Part shown: one piece after another, positions 1 through 6,918 of the stretch
How the letters are laid out: every line of letters starts with the position of its first letter
Numbering within the stretch: position 1 is the first letter of the stretch
Notes under the pieces: generated by a model
Told to the model about the DNA's origin: nothing
The model's input: the letters and a program-made list of their open reading frames with translations, nothing else
Database searches by the model: none
From: Rhodospirillaceae bacterium
Lineage (GTDB): Bacteria; Pseudomonadota; Alphaproteobacteria; Rhodospirillales; Magnetovibrionaceae
Assembly (NCBI GenBank): GCA_029881835.1
Contig: JAOULV010000021.1
Location: forward strand, 1-11,025
Length of the DNA stretch: 11,025 bases
Direction: 5' to 3'
Position numbers and translations under genes: made by a program

Positions 1-2
1 AG

Positions 3-716
3 TTAATCTTCGGTTTGGCGCGAGAGTATCGCCATAAATTCAACCGCAAACCCTTCGAGCCTGGTTGAATAACGCTCCATATCGCGCGACAGTTTGTTGT
101 ACGCCAACACCGCCGGAATTGCCGCCAACAGGCCAAGAGCTGTTGCAAACAACGCTTCGGCGATACCGGGTGCGACAACCGCCAGCGAAGTATTTTTTGA
201 AACCGCAATGGATTGAAAGCTGTTCATAATACCCCAAACGGTTCCGAACAAACCAATGAACGGCGCGGTTGACCCGGTTGAGGCAAGAAACGTCAAATAG
301 CGCTCTACCCGTTCCATTTCACGGTTAACCGTTATCTGCATTACGCGTTCTATCCGTTCGGACAGACTGGCACCCGCGATGGTTCCTTTTTCTGCCGCCC
401 GGCGCCATTCGCGCATGGCGGTTACAAAAACTGCGCTCATCGGGTCTTTGGGCTGTGAACCAATTTTATTGAACAAATCATCGAGCGATGATCCCGACCA
501 AAATGTATTTTCAAATTCGCGCGCCAGCTTGTTTAGCTTTCTTAAATTTGAAACTTTGTCGAAAATAATTGCCCAGCTCCATATTGATGCCGTCAACAGC
601 ATAATAATAACAAGCTTAACAACCCAATCGGCCCGCATGAACAATGACCATACTGAAAAATCAGCCGCGCTCACACTTCCTGCCAGATTAATTGCGTCTA
701 CTGCATTGCCTTCCAT
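3..716 (-). CDS. tolQ: TolQ, proton-channel subunit of the Tol-Pal system
   Basis: This is a complete 237-residue inner-membrane protein of the TolQ/ExbB/MotA family. With TolR and TolA it uses the proton motive force to drive Tol-Pal at the septum, keeping the outer membrane attached and constricting during division. Three hydrophobic segments are visible at about residues 32-52, 145-168 and 183-205, with a large cytoplasmic loop between the first two. The conserved stretch GLFGTVWGIM lies at 155-164, and the last segment carries the family's Ala/Gly-rich ALFATALGLLAAIPAV. The ATG start gives the usual family length, and the TAA stop lies 2 nt from the window edge. It sits 59 nt downstream of ybgC, the normal tol-cluster order, so tolR is expected just outside the window. 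The identification is secure. Confidence 0.96.
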   Translation of the reverse strand: MEGNAVDAINLAGSVSAADFSVWSLFMRADWVVKLVIIMLLTASIWSWAIIFDKVSNLRKLNKLAREFENTFWSGSSLDDLFNKIGSQPKDPMSAVFVTAMREWRRAAEKGTIAGASLSERIERVMQITVNREMERVERYLTFLASTGSTAPFIGLFGTVWGIMNSFQSIAVSKNTSLAVVAPGIAEALFATALGLLAAIPAVLAYNKLSRDMERYSTRLEGFAVEFMAILSRQTED

Positions 717-775
717 GGTTTTATTTACCTACTTACCTGTTAAAAACGATTAACCGTTAAAATTTGTTACAAACT

Positions 776-1189
776 TTATTGCCATGCCACCATTTCCTTG
801 CGGATGGGGTCGGGAATCCTAACCGGGCGCTCATCTGGGCCCATGCAAACCAAAACTATTTTAATGTCGACCAACAGGTCGTCTTTATGTCTTATAAGGT
901 GACTTACTTTCGACGATGCACCTTTCATTTCAATTAACCTGCTTTCGATTATTAATTCTTCGTCCAAATGTGCCGGTTTTAGAAAATCAATCTCAACGTG
1001 GCGAACCGCAAACCCGCATTTATGTTCCTTCATCATTGTTCTGCTTTCGATGCCGCATTCGCGCAATAATTCGGCCCGTGCCCGTTCGCAATAATTAAGG
1101 TAACGACTGTGGTAAACAATTCCGCCAGCATCCGTATCTTCAAAATATATTCTGACCGGAAATGTGTGAATTTTTTGACTTTCACTCAT
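776..1189 (-). CDS. ybgC: YbgC, Tol-Pal-associated acyl-CoA thioesterase
   Basis: This is a 137-residue single-domain hotdog-fold thioesterase of the 4-hydroxybenzoyl-CoA thioesterase family. YbgC proteins hydrolyse short-chain or other acyl-CoAs and are encoded with tolQRAB-pal, although their role in the Tol system is not settled. The signature EDTDAGGIVYHSRYLNYCERA (residues 17-37) contains the conserved Asp and the DxxGxVYHxxY pattern expected at the active site. The ATG overlaps the end of ruvB by 8 nt (ATGAGTGA), and an AAGGA motif lies 10 nt upstream inside ruvB, so translation is probably coupled to ruvB. The length is normal and nothing appears missing. Confidence 0.94.
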   Translation of the reverse strand: MSESQKIHTFPVRIYFEDTDAGGIVYHSRYLNYCERARAELLRECGIESRTMMKEHKCGFAVRHVEIDFLKPAHLDEELIIESRLIEMKGASSKVSHLIRHKDDLLVDIKIVLVCMGPDERPVRIPDPIRKEMVAWQ

Positions 1190-2234
1190 CCCCGGCGGTT
1201 CCTTTAATAAGCTCCAATTGCGCCCAACCCTTGGGCGGTTTTAGGCCCATGTGTTGATAGGCGCCGGGTGTTAATGCCCGTCCACGCGGGGTGCGCATTA
1301 ATAGGCCTTGTTGGATTAAATATGGTTCAATCACGTCTTCAATGGTGTCGCGCTGTTCCGACAGGGCGGCGGCCAAGGTTTCGACCCCGACCGGGCCACC
1401 GGCATAATTTGTTGCGATGCAGTCAAGGTAGCGCCTGTCCATGGAATCAAGGCCCGCTTTGTCGACCTCCAATCGGTTAAGCGCGCTATCGGCTGATTTG
1501 GCGTTAATTGTTTTGCTGCCGTCAACGGCGGCAAAGTCGCGCACCCTTTTTAATAATCTTCCGGCAACCCGTGGTGTGCCGCGTGAACGTTTGGCGACTT
1601 CCATGGCACCGTCTTCGTCCATTTTTATTCCCAATATATCGCTACCGCGCTTTACGATACTTACAAGTTCTTCGGGTGAATAAAATTCAAGCCTTAGCGG
1701 AATGCCAAAACGGTCACGCAACGGTGTTGAAATAAGCCCCGAACGGGTGGTGGCACCTATCAGGGTAAATGGCGCAAGGTCAATTCTTACACTTCTGGCG
1801 GCGGGTCCTTCACCGATTATTAAATCCAATTGGAAATCTTCCATCGCCGGATAAAGTATTTCTTCGACCACCGGATTAAGCCTGTGTATTTCATCAATAA
1901 ACAAAACGTCATGCGGTTGCAGGTTGGTTAGTATTGCCGCCAAATCACCGGCCTTGGCTATAACCGGGCCGGATGTCGCGCGAAAACCAACGCCTAATTC
2001 ATTTGCCACAATCTGCGCTAACGTGGTTTTACCCAAACCCGGTGGACCATAAAAAAGCGTATGGTCCATCGCTTCGCCGCGTTTTTTTGCGGCCTGAACG
2101 AACACCGATAAGTTTTCACAAGTAGACGATTGGCCGACAAAATCGCTCAACGATTTTGGCCGTAAACTATTATCAACCACATCGGTTGCGTCTGATGTGG
2201 TTTCGTCCGGGCTTATTATTCTGTCTTTGCTCAA
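1182..2234 (-). CDS. ruvB: RuvB, Holliday-junction branch-migration ATPase
   Basis: This 350-residue AAA+ motor forms hexameric rings that, with RuvA, drive branch migration of Holliday junctions during recombinational repair. Visible motifs are Walker A GPPGLGKTT at 63-71, Walker B LFIDEIH at 111-117, sensor 1 GATTRSG at 160-166, the arginine-finger segment LRDRFG at 172-177, and the sensor 2 region RGTPRVAGRLLKR from 218. The C-terminal winged-helix DNA-binding domain (about 255-335) includes TPRGRALT. The start codon appears to be TTG: it gives the usual N-terminal length, GGAAA lies 7 nt upstream, and the next in-frame Met is only at residue 57, after conserved sequence. It lies 38 nt after ruvA and overlaps ybgC by 8 nt, within a ruvCAB operon. 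Confidence 0.97.
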   Translation of the reverse strand: MSKDRIISPDETTSDATDVVDNSLRPKSLSDFVGQSSTCENLSVFVQAAKKRGEAMDHTLFYGPPGLGKTTLAQIVANELGVGFRATSGPVIAKAGDLAAILTNLQPHDVLFIDEIHRLNPVVEEILYPAMEDFQLDLIIGEGPAARSVRIDLAPFTLIGATTRSGLISTPLRDRFGIPLRLEFYSPEELVSIVKRGSDILGIKMDEDGAMEVAKRSRGTPRVAGRLLKRVRDFAAVDGSKTINAKSADSALNRLEVDKAGLDSMDRRYLDCIATNYAGGPVGVETLAAALSEQRDTIEDVIEPYLIQQGLLMRTPRGRALTPGAYQHMGLKPPKGWAQLELIKGTAGDE

Positions 2235-2272
2235 ATCTAGGTTTCCAAAAAATTTTTAGATATTTATTTTCA

Positions 2273-2938
2273 TTAATGACTGTGTTCTTTGGGGCCAAGT
2301 TCGGCAAGGCCGCCTTTTACCAATGCTTCGATGCTAATATCGTCGCCCGCGCGATTGGCCGCATGGCTTACCGCGCTAAAAGCATCGGACGGCGAATAGC
2401 CAAGATTAACCAACGCCGAAACTGCGTCGCGGGTCATGTCGGCGCTAACGTTGTGCGCCAACGACGTGTCGGTGGTTTTGTTTTTGTTGCCGGGCGATAT
2501 TCCCGCACCGCCAATAGAGCCACCCGTGCCTAATGCAATTTTTGCGACTTTGTCTTTTAATTCGGTCGCAATGCGCGCCGCCAGCTTTGGCCCAACCCCG
2601 TTAGCCCGGCCAATTTGCGCTTTATCGCCGCTAACAATTGCCCGGCTAAGTTCATCAAGCGAAAGCGATGAAAGCATTGCTATGGCAACTTTTGAACCGA
2701 CCCCTTGCACGGTTGTTAGCAATTGATACCATTCGCGCTCTAACGGGTCGATGAATCCATAAAGATGAATGTGATCTTCGCGCACGTGGGTTTCTATATA
2801 TAATGTAACGGCTTCGCCCAGCGCCATGCGCCCGATTGTTCCGGCTGGGCAAAAAACCAGATAACCCACCCCGCCAACATCAATAACAGCATTGCCGTCT
2901 TTAATGCTTTCCACCCTTCCTTTAAGCATGGCAATCAT
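2273..2938 (-). CDS. ruvA: RuvA, Holliday-junction DNA-binding subunit
   Basis: This 221-residue protein binds four-way DNA junctions as a tetramer and loads RuvB. Domain I is an N-terminal OB fold (about 1-65, with the typical VIDVGGVGYLVF). Domain II carries two helix-hairpin-helix motifs, VQGVGSKVAIAML (77-89) and ANGVGPKLAARIA (112-124). Domain III is a C-terminal RuvB-contacting domain (about 168-212, DAVSALVNLGYSPSDA) after a Gly/Thr-rich flexible linker. I chose the ATG at 2938 because it overlaps the ruvC stop as ATGA, has AGGAG 9 nt upstream, and matches the family start (MIxxLxG). An upstream in-frame start would add 21 residues that are only ruvC read in another frame. Coupled translation with ruvC is likely. 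Confidence 0.96.
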   Translation of the reverse strand: MIAMLKGRVESIKDGNAVIDVGGVGYLVFCPAGTIGRMALGEAVTLYIETHVREDHIHLYGFIDPLEREWYQLLTTVQGVGSKVAIAMLSSLSLDELSRAIVSGDKAQIGRANGVGPKLAARIATELKDKVAKIALGTGGSIGGAGISPGNKNKTTDTSLAHNVSADMTRDAVSALVNLGYSPSDAFSAVSHAANRAGDDISIEALVKGGLAELGPKEHSH

Positions 2939-3444
2939 TTGGCGGCGCTCCTGCTGGCCTGAATTATGCGGCCATTGGTCTGGCCCAAATGGGCATGACA
3001 AATGGCAATAGCCAATGCATCGGCGGCATCGGCATTGGTAAACGTTGCTTTGGGCAAAATCGTTTTTACCATCATCTGCACCTGCTCCTTCGCCGCATGG
3101 CCCGAACCGACAACCGATTTTTTCACCATGTTGGGTGAATATTCAAAAACCGCTAACCCCGCCATTGCCGGGGCCAATAACACCACGCCCCTGGCCTGGC
3201 CCAGCTTTAGGGTCGATGCCGGATTAACGTTTACAAACGTTTCTTCCACCGCGGCCTCAACCGGTTTGTATTCATCTATTATGGCGCTAACACCGACAAA
3301 CAATTCAGCCAATCGTTCAGCCAGCGACAGTTTGGCATTTGTTTCGACTATTCCTTCGCCAATAAACGAAAGGCGGTTGCCATCTACCTCGATGATCCCC
3401 CAGCCGGTTGTGCGCAAACCCGGATCAAGACCGATAAGCCGCAT
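2935..3444 (-). CDS. ruvC: RuvC, Holliday-junction resolvase
   Basis: This 169-residue endonuclease of the RNase H-like fold cuts Holliday junctions symmetrically and completes the RuvABC resolvasome. The four metal-binding acids are recognisable: D7 in LIGLDPGLRTTGWG, E67 in AAVEETF, and D139 and D142 in NADAADALAIAICHAH. The conserved NPASTLKLGQARG (74-86) and KKSVVGSGHAAKEQV (108-122) segments are also present. The ATG start has AGGGG about 11 nt upstream. The TGA overlaps the ruvA start by 4 nt. The gene lies 79 nt downstream of yebC, the standard neighbourhood for ruvC, and is intact and of normal length. Confidence 0.97.
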   Translation of the reverse strand: MRLIGLDPGLRTTGWGIIEVDGNRLSFIGEGIVETNAKLSLAERLAELFVGVSAIIDEYKPVEAAVEETFVNVNPASTLKLGQARGVVLLAPAMAGLAVFEYSPNMVKKSVVGSGHAAKEQVQMMVKTILPKATFTNADAADALAIAICHAHLGQTNGRIIQASRSAAK

Positions 3445-3488
3445 AGCTACTTTGTCCCCTTATCCAGCGTCAGGTATTTTTTATCTAC

Positions 3489-3515
3489 CTTACGCGATCT
3501 TACGCGGCCTTACGC
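3489..3515. repeat. Three CTTACGC copies at exact 10-nt spacing
   Basis: CTTACGC occurs at 3489-3495, 3499-3505 and 3509-3515 (GCGTAAG on the gene strand), separated by the unrelated trinucleotides GAT and GGC. The array fills part of the 79-nt gap between yebC and ruvC, about one helical turn per unit, so a protein could bind all copies on one face of the DNA. It may equally be chance or simple local duplication. Confidence 0.6.
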
Positions 3516-3523
3516 ATATGGCC

Positions 3524-4270
3524 TTAAGCGCTTAGCTTTGCCAAAACTTCGTCCGAAACTTCGAAGTTTGCCGCAACCCTTTGCACATCGTCGTTGTCTT
3601 CTAACACGTCCAAAAGCTTAAGCAGGGTTTCTGCCGCCTGCTCGTCAAGTTCGGTTGTGACATTTGGTTTCCAGTCAAGCCGTGCCGCGGTTGGTTCGCC
3701 GAACTTTTGTTCCAAGGTATCGCGCACGGAAGCAAAATCATCCGGACTGCACGTTATTTCATGGCCCTCGTCATCAGACTGCACATCATCGGCACCGGCT
3801 TCTAAGGCCGCTTCAAAAACGCTGTCATTGTCGCCGACATCAGCACCGAAGCGAACAATGCCCACGCGATCAAACATAAAACCAACTGAACCGGTTTCGC
3901 CCAAATTACCACCGTGTTTGGAAAATGCGGTGCGGACCTCGCCCGCAGTGCGGTTGCGGTTATCGGTCAGGGCTTCAACAATTACCGCAACGCCACCGGG
4001 CCCGTACCCTTCGTAACGAACCTCTTCGTAGTTTTCCCCGCCACCGCCTTCGGCTTTTTTGATGGCGCGGGTGATGTTGTCTTTGGGCATATTGTCGCCA
4101 CGCGCGGCAATGATTGCGGTTCGTAACCGCGGGTTCTTATCCGGATCAGGCATGCCCATTTTAGCGGCGACATATATTTCCTTGGCGTGCTTGGAAAATG
4201 TTTTTGCCCGCTTGGCGTCTTGGGCGCCTTTGCGGTACTGGATATTCTTAAACTTGGAATGACCTGCCAT
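3524..4270 (-). CDS. yebC: YebC/PmpR (TACO1) family protein
   Basis: This is a 248-residue YebC-family protein. Family members have been described as transcriptional regulators and, more recently, as translation factors acting on difficult (for example proline-rich) sequences. The role in this organism is not shown by sequence alone. The family-defining N-terminus MAGHSKFKNIQYRKGAQDAKR, DPDKNPRLR (42-50), the YEGYGPGGVA stretch (86-95), TDNRNRT (102-108) and HGGNLGETGSVG (119-130) are all present. The C-terminal domain is acidic, as usual. The ATG start is unambiguous from the MAGHSK motif, although only a weak GAAGAG lies upstream. A 250-nt gap precedes it, so it may have its own promoter, and ruvC follows after 79 nt. 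Confidence 0.96.
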   Translation of the reverse strand: MAGHSKFKNIQYRKGAQDAKRAKTFSKHAKEIYVAAKMGMPDPDKNPRLRTAIIAARGDNMPKDNITRAIKKAEGGGGENYEEVRYEGYGPGGVAVIVEALTDNRNRTAGEVRTAFSKHGGNLGETGSVGFMFDRVGIVRFGADVGDNDSVFEAALEAGADDVQSDDEGHEITCSPDDFASVRDTLEQKFGEPTAARLDWKPNVTTELDEQAAETLLKLLDVLEDNDDVQRVAANFEVSDEVLAKLSA

Positions 4271-4358
4271 TTTTAATTTTTACTCTTCGAAAATAATGAT
4301 TTTAACATTTGCGTTTAAAGCTTGGGGGCGAATCGCTTAAGCCGCCAAATACGGGGCT

Positions 4359-4369
4359 TTTATACCATA
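4359..4369 (-). promoter_or_regulatory. Possible extended -10 promoter for yebC-ruvCAB
   Basis: On the minus strand the sequence TATGGTATAAA forms an extended -10 element (TGn plus TATAAA), about 90 nt before the yebC ATG. No good -35 hexamer is seen at 17-18 nt. It lies in the only large gap of the minus-strand cluster between ymdB and tolQ, where a separate promoter would make sense. Confidence 0.35.
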
Positions 4370-4421
4370 CGGAGTTAAAATAAAGGACACCTGCTAGTTC
4401 TGGCTTTTAAGAAACCTAAAT

Positions 4422-4510
4422 CCCCAATATGGCAATATGGCGGCATAATTGCCAAAAAACGGCTTATTTTGCTTAAATTTTGGCAAATATTTTGGGGTTT
4501 TTTCTTTTTC
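4422..4510 (+). terminator. Terminator-like hairpin, plus-strand orientation
   Basis: On the plus strand CCCCAA (4422-4427) can pair with TTGGGG (4492-4497), and TTGCCAAAA (4449-4457) with TTTTGGCAA (4478-4486). A T-tract (TTTTTTCTTTTT) follows at once. All neighbouring genes run on the minus strand, so this orientation is unexpected. On the minus strand no U-run follows the hairpin. A tandem AATATGGC duplication (4426-4441) lies in the left arm. It may end an unseen plus-strand RNA, or be AT-rich spacer with chance pairing. The rest of the 4271-4520 gap shows no coding signal. Confidence 0.35.
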
Positions 4511-4520
4511 TGAAAGCTTC

Positions 4521-5324
4521 TTAAGCCGGTGCCAGCCTGCCGCCACGACGGATGGGGGCAATGCGTTTAGCCAGCCCGGTTTCATCATCGCTTTGGACAA
4601 ACACCGCACAAAAGGTTCCCTCGCCCGATGCCGGTTCCAACCGCTGGGTGCGCATTTTGGAAATAAACCTGTCAACAGCCGCTTCTTTTTGCATGCCGAT
4701 AACCGAATTGTAATCACCGCACATTCCGGCATCGGTTTGATACGCTGTGCCGCCGGGAAAAACTTGGGCATCGGCCGTGGGGATATGGCTATGGGTTCCG
4801 ACCACCATCGAAACCTTGCCGTCGAACCTATGGGCCATTGCCATTTTTTCACTTGTGGCTTCGGCATGAACATCAAGCAAAATAAAATCAACCGTTTCGC
4901 CCAATTTATGATTAAGCAGTGCTTTTTGCACCGCCATAAACGGATCATCCAGCGCTTCCATAAAAAGCCTGCCCATGGGGTGAACAACCAAAACTTTTTT
5001 TCCAGCCTTAGTTTCAAAAACCCCACTGCCCGAACCGGGCGTTCCCTCGGGGTAATTTATCGGGCGCAACAACCTAGGTTCGGTTCCGATAAAATCCATT
5101 ATTTCGCGCTGATCCCAGACATGATTGCCGGTGGTGATTACATCAACCCCCATCGCAAACAAGCTTTCGCATATGGCGCCAGTGATACCAAAACCATGAG
5201 CCGAGTTTTCGCCATTAACAACGATAAAATCTATTCCGAGTTCGGTTGCAACATTTGGGAGATGGTCTTCCAGCGCTTTTCTTCCGCTTTTTCCAACCAC
5301 GTCACCAACAAATAAAACATTCAT
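4521..5324 (-). CDS. YmdB-type metallophosphoesterase (TIGR00282 family)
   Basis: This is a 267-residue calcineurin-like phosphoesterase of the family that includes Bacillus YmdB, a 2',3'-cyclic nucleotide phosphodiesterase. The cellular substrate in alphaproteobacteria is not well established. The metal-ligand motifs are complete: GDVVG with D8, NGEN with E39 and N40, GNHVWD with N67 and H68, DVHAE with H153, and GTHSH with H178 and H180. FPGGTAYQTDAGMCGDYNSVIG (189-210) is also characteristic of the family. There is no signal peptide, so the enzyme is cytoplasmic. The ATG overlaps the stop of the cyclo-ligase gene by 4 nt (ATGA), implying coupling. Length is normal. Note that a different E. 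coli gene, encoding a macrodomain protein, also carries the name ymdB. Confidence 0.93.
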   Translation of the reverse strand: MNVLFVGDVVGKSGRKALEDHLPNVATELGIDFIVVNGENSAHGFGITGAICESLFAMGVDVITTGNHVWDQREIMDFIGTEPRLLRPINYPEGTPGSGSGVFETKAGKKVLVVHPMGRLFMEALDDPFMAVQKALLNHKLGETVDFILLDVHAEATSEKMAMAHRFDGKVSMVVGTHSHIPTADAQVFPGGTAYQTDAGMCGDYNSVIGMQKEAAVDRFISKMRTQRLEPASGEGTFCAVFVQSDDETGLAKRIAPIRRGGRLAPA

Positions 5325-5902
5325 TTAATTTTTATCGCCTCTTTTTCTGTGATTATCCAGTCAAGCACCTGATCAAATTCATCATTTGGTACTTCGTCAA
5401 CTTCTTGCGCACTATAAGCCGCACCGACCGCGACCACGTTTCCTGATTTTCTTAAAGCTTCCAAGGTTCGGTCATAATAACCCCCGCCCCAACCCAAACG
5501 GTATCCGGCCCGATCAAAGCTAAGCAATGGAACCAAAACCACATCGGGGCGCATTGGCGGGGCGGTTACAAGTGGATGGGCGGTTTTATGCGGACCTTCA
5601 ACAAGTTCTTCACCCGGAACCCAGGCGCGAAAACGAAGGGGGCGTTCTTTTTCCACCACCTCTGGCAACGCGGTCAGGCAACCGACCCGGTCTAATAACA
5701 CCAAGGCCGGGCGCACATCCATTTCACCCGCCATCGGCCAGTATCCGGCGACGACTGAATCAGCGCCAAAAATATCGCCCCAGTTTTTAGCAAATGTTTC
5801 GAGAAAGCTTTTTACCCCGTCTTCGCCCAAACCAAGCGCCGCTTCCGCCCGGCGGGCTTTGGCCGCTTGGCGCATGGCGGTTTTGTCGGGGTTGGCATTC
5901 AT
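5321..5902 (-). CDS. fau: 5-formyltetrahydrofolate cyclo-ligase
   Basis: This 193-residue cytoplasmic enzyme converts 5-formyl-THF to 5,10-methenyl-THF with ATP, returning an inhibitory folate to the one-carbon pool. The diagnostic C-terminal motif LLSFDRAGYRLGWGGGYYDR (126-145) is intact. The N-terminal basic helix with MRQAAKARRAEA (10-21) and GYWPMAGEMDVRP (53-65) also fit the family. The gene starts about 28 nt after the end of 6S RNA, the same arrangement as E. coli ssrS-ygfA, so it probably shares a transcript with 6S RNA. It overlaps the following phosphodiesterase gene by 4 nt. The gene is also called ygfA, fthC or MTHFS in other organisms. Confidence 0.95.
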   Translation of the reverse strand: MNANPDKTAMRQAAKARRAEAALGLGEDGVKSFLETFAKNWGDIFGADSVVAGYWPMAGEMDVRPALVLLDRVGCLTALPEVVEKERPLRFRAWVPGEELVEGPHKTAHPLVTAPPMRPDVVLVPLLSFDRAGYRLGWGGGYYDRTLEALRKSGNVVAVGAAYSAQEVDEVPNDEFDQVLDWIITEKEAIKIK

Positions 5903-5930
5903 GAATTGTGGCTTTCAACTATATAAATGG

Positions 5931-6091
5931 GGGCGGTGCCGCCATGGCCGTCAGCGCGATCAGTCCTCTGTGACCTGCTTGTACAGGTGGGTGCCGTGTA
6001 ATGGGCCCACGGGCCCGACAGGGACAGCTCCCGAGATAGACTTATAGCCCCAGGGATTGTGTGAGGCCAACGAACCGGGCAGCGACCGCCC
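5931..6091 (-). ncRNA. ssrS: 6S RNA
   Basis: 6S RNA binds the housekeeping RNA polymerase holoenzyme as a promoter mimic and down-regulates transcription when growth slows. Support comes from position and structure. It lies exactly between zapA and fau, the conserved ssrS location. The ends form a closing stem, GGGCGGU plus GCUGCC pairing with GGCGGC plus ACCGCCC (one bulged C). Near the 3' end an ACCTG/CAGGT hairpin (5973-5988) is followed by GTCACAG, as in known 6S RNAs. An internal CCGTG/CACGG stem (5994-5998 / 6008-6012) sits on the apical side. The pyrimidine-rich CAATCCCTG and the region around CTATAAGTCTATC fit the open central bubble. Exact 5' and 3' ends are approximate, giving about 160 nt. 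No clear promoter is seen; it may be processed from the zapA transcript. Confidence 0.88.
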
Positions 6092-6102
6092 TTGGCCGGA
6101 AC

Positions 6103-6477
6103 TTAGGAGGCTTCGATGCGCTGTGCAATGCTTTCCATGCGCTTGGCCGCTTCGCTTAATGTTTTCAAGGTCATGGACTGAGTTTGCGATTGGTTGTTGG
6201 CATGTTCCAAACGAATTTTTTCAACCGCATCCGTAACCCGGGCATCGGCTTCGGCCTTGATTCGTGTTTTGTCTTTTTTGAGCTCTTGTATTTCATCGGC
6301 CATAAGCAAGGCCGCCATCACCAACAACCGGGACTCGCCCACGTGGCCAACCGCGCTTACAAGCGCAGAAACTTTTTCATCAATGCTTTCGGCCAACGCA
6401 AGCACGCTTTGTTCTTGGCCCTGTTCGCACGCAATTTCGTATGATTGTTTATTGATTGTTACCGAAACGCGCGCCAA
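6103..6477 (-). CDS. zapA: ZapA, Z-ring-associated cell-division protein
   Basis: This 124-residue protein bundles FtsZ filaments at midcell. The N-terminal globular domain begins ARVSVTINKQSYEIACEQGQEQ and includes the conserved pattern LAESIDEKVSAL (28-39) and LLVMAALLMADEIQEL (51-66). The rest, about 62-122, is a charged alpha-helical region expected to form the dimerising coiled coil. The start codon is TTG, supported by a strong AGGAG 8 nt upstream and by the family N-terminus; no ATG is available nearby. It lies just upstream of 6S RNA and 39 nt downstream of another coiled-coil protein gene, the usual alphaproteobacterial arrangement. Confidence 0.92.
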   Translation of the reverse strand: MARVSVTINKQSYEIACEQGQEQSVLALAESIDEKVSALVSAVGHVGESRLLVMAALLMADEIQELKKDKTRIKAEADARVTDAVEKIRLEHANNQSQTQSMTLKTLSEAAKRMESIAQRIEAS

Positions 6478-6516
6478 TTTTTTTGCTCCTGAAAAATTAT
6501 AATTTATTTTCTTAAA

Positions 6517-6918
6517 TTAATTAGTTTGTGACAGATGCGCACCCAAGCTTTCGATGGCGTTATCCAGCTTGCTGCCAGCCAGGTTAACTGCTTGATGTAA
6601 TTGATTATTTTCGTTGCTAAGTTTTGCAATTTCAGATTTGAGCTGGGCTATTTCTTCGTTCAACAACGCAACAGCCGGGTCGGGTGTGTTTTTTGCTTGT
6701 TCGTCGCGTTTGAATTTTTCATCTAACGCACGTTCAATGTTTCCAATTGCTACCAACATACGTTCGCTGGTCATTTGGGTTTCGCGCAAGGTTGCAGAAG
6801 ACACGTCATCATCGGTTGATGACATTGCTTCGTTGGTTGCGTGTATGCTTGATCCCGACACTGTTTGAAGCCCCCTGATTGCTCGCCGATTGCCGGCGCG
6901 TTCGTTAGCATTAAGCAT
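6517..6918 (-). CDS. Small coiled-coil protein upstream of zapA
   Basis: This is a 133-residue soluble protein of no certain family. The N-terminal half is polar and low in hydrophobics (MSSTDDDVSSATLRETQ), which suggests disorder. The C-terminal third (about 83-130) is a clear heptad-patterned coiled coil, LLNEEIAQLKSEIAKLSNEN and beyond. Small coiled-coil proteins of the DUF4164 type are commonly encoded just upstream of zapA in alphaproteobacteria, and this may be one; that link rests on position and shape, not on a recognised motif. A division-related role is therefore inferred. I chose the ATG at 6918 because GGGGGG lies 4 nt upstream and can pair with the anti-SD. A TTG at 6930 is possible but has no such site. 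Another Met at 6825 would give a shorter form. Confidence 0.75.
   Translation of the reverse strand: MLNANERAGNRRAIRGLQTVSGSSIHATNEAMSSTDDDVSSATLRETQMTSERMLVAIGNIERALDEKFKRDEQAKNTPDPAVALLNEEIAQLKSEIAKLSNENNQLHQAVNLAGSKLDNAIESLGAHLSQTN

Noticed and set aside
740..760. CtrA-like TTAA half-sites between ybgC and tolQ
   Set aside because: The spacing is TTAA-N6-TTAA rather than N7, and the gap is simply AT-rich.
2939..3001. N-terminal extension of ruvA by 21 residues
   Set aside because: The extra residues are ruvC in a different frame. The ATG at 2938 has AGGAG, the ATGA overlap and the family N-terminus.
3525..3534. Palindrome TAAGCGCTTA at the yebC stop
   Set aside because: It is only 10 bp, mostly within codons of the yebC C-terminus, and likely chance.
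4394..5026. A 210-codon minus-strand frame overlapping the YmdB-type gene
   Set aside because: It lies mostly inside the well-supported phosphodiesterase gene in another frame, has no domain and has a biased Trp/Lys/Phe composition typical of shadow frames.
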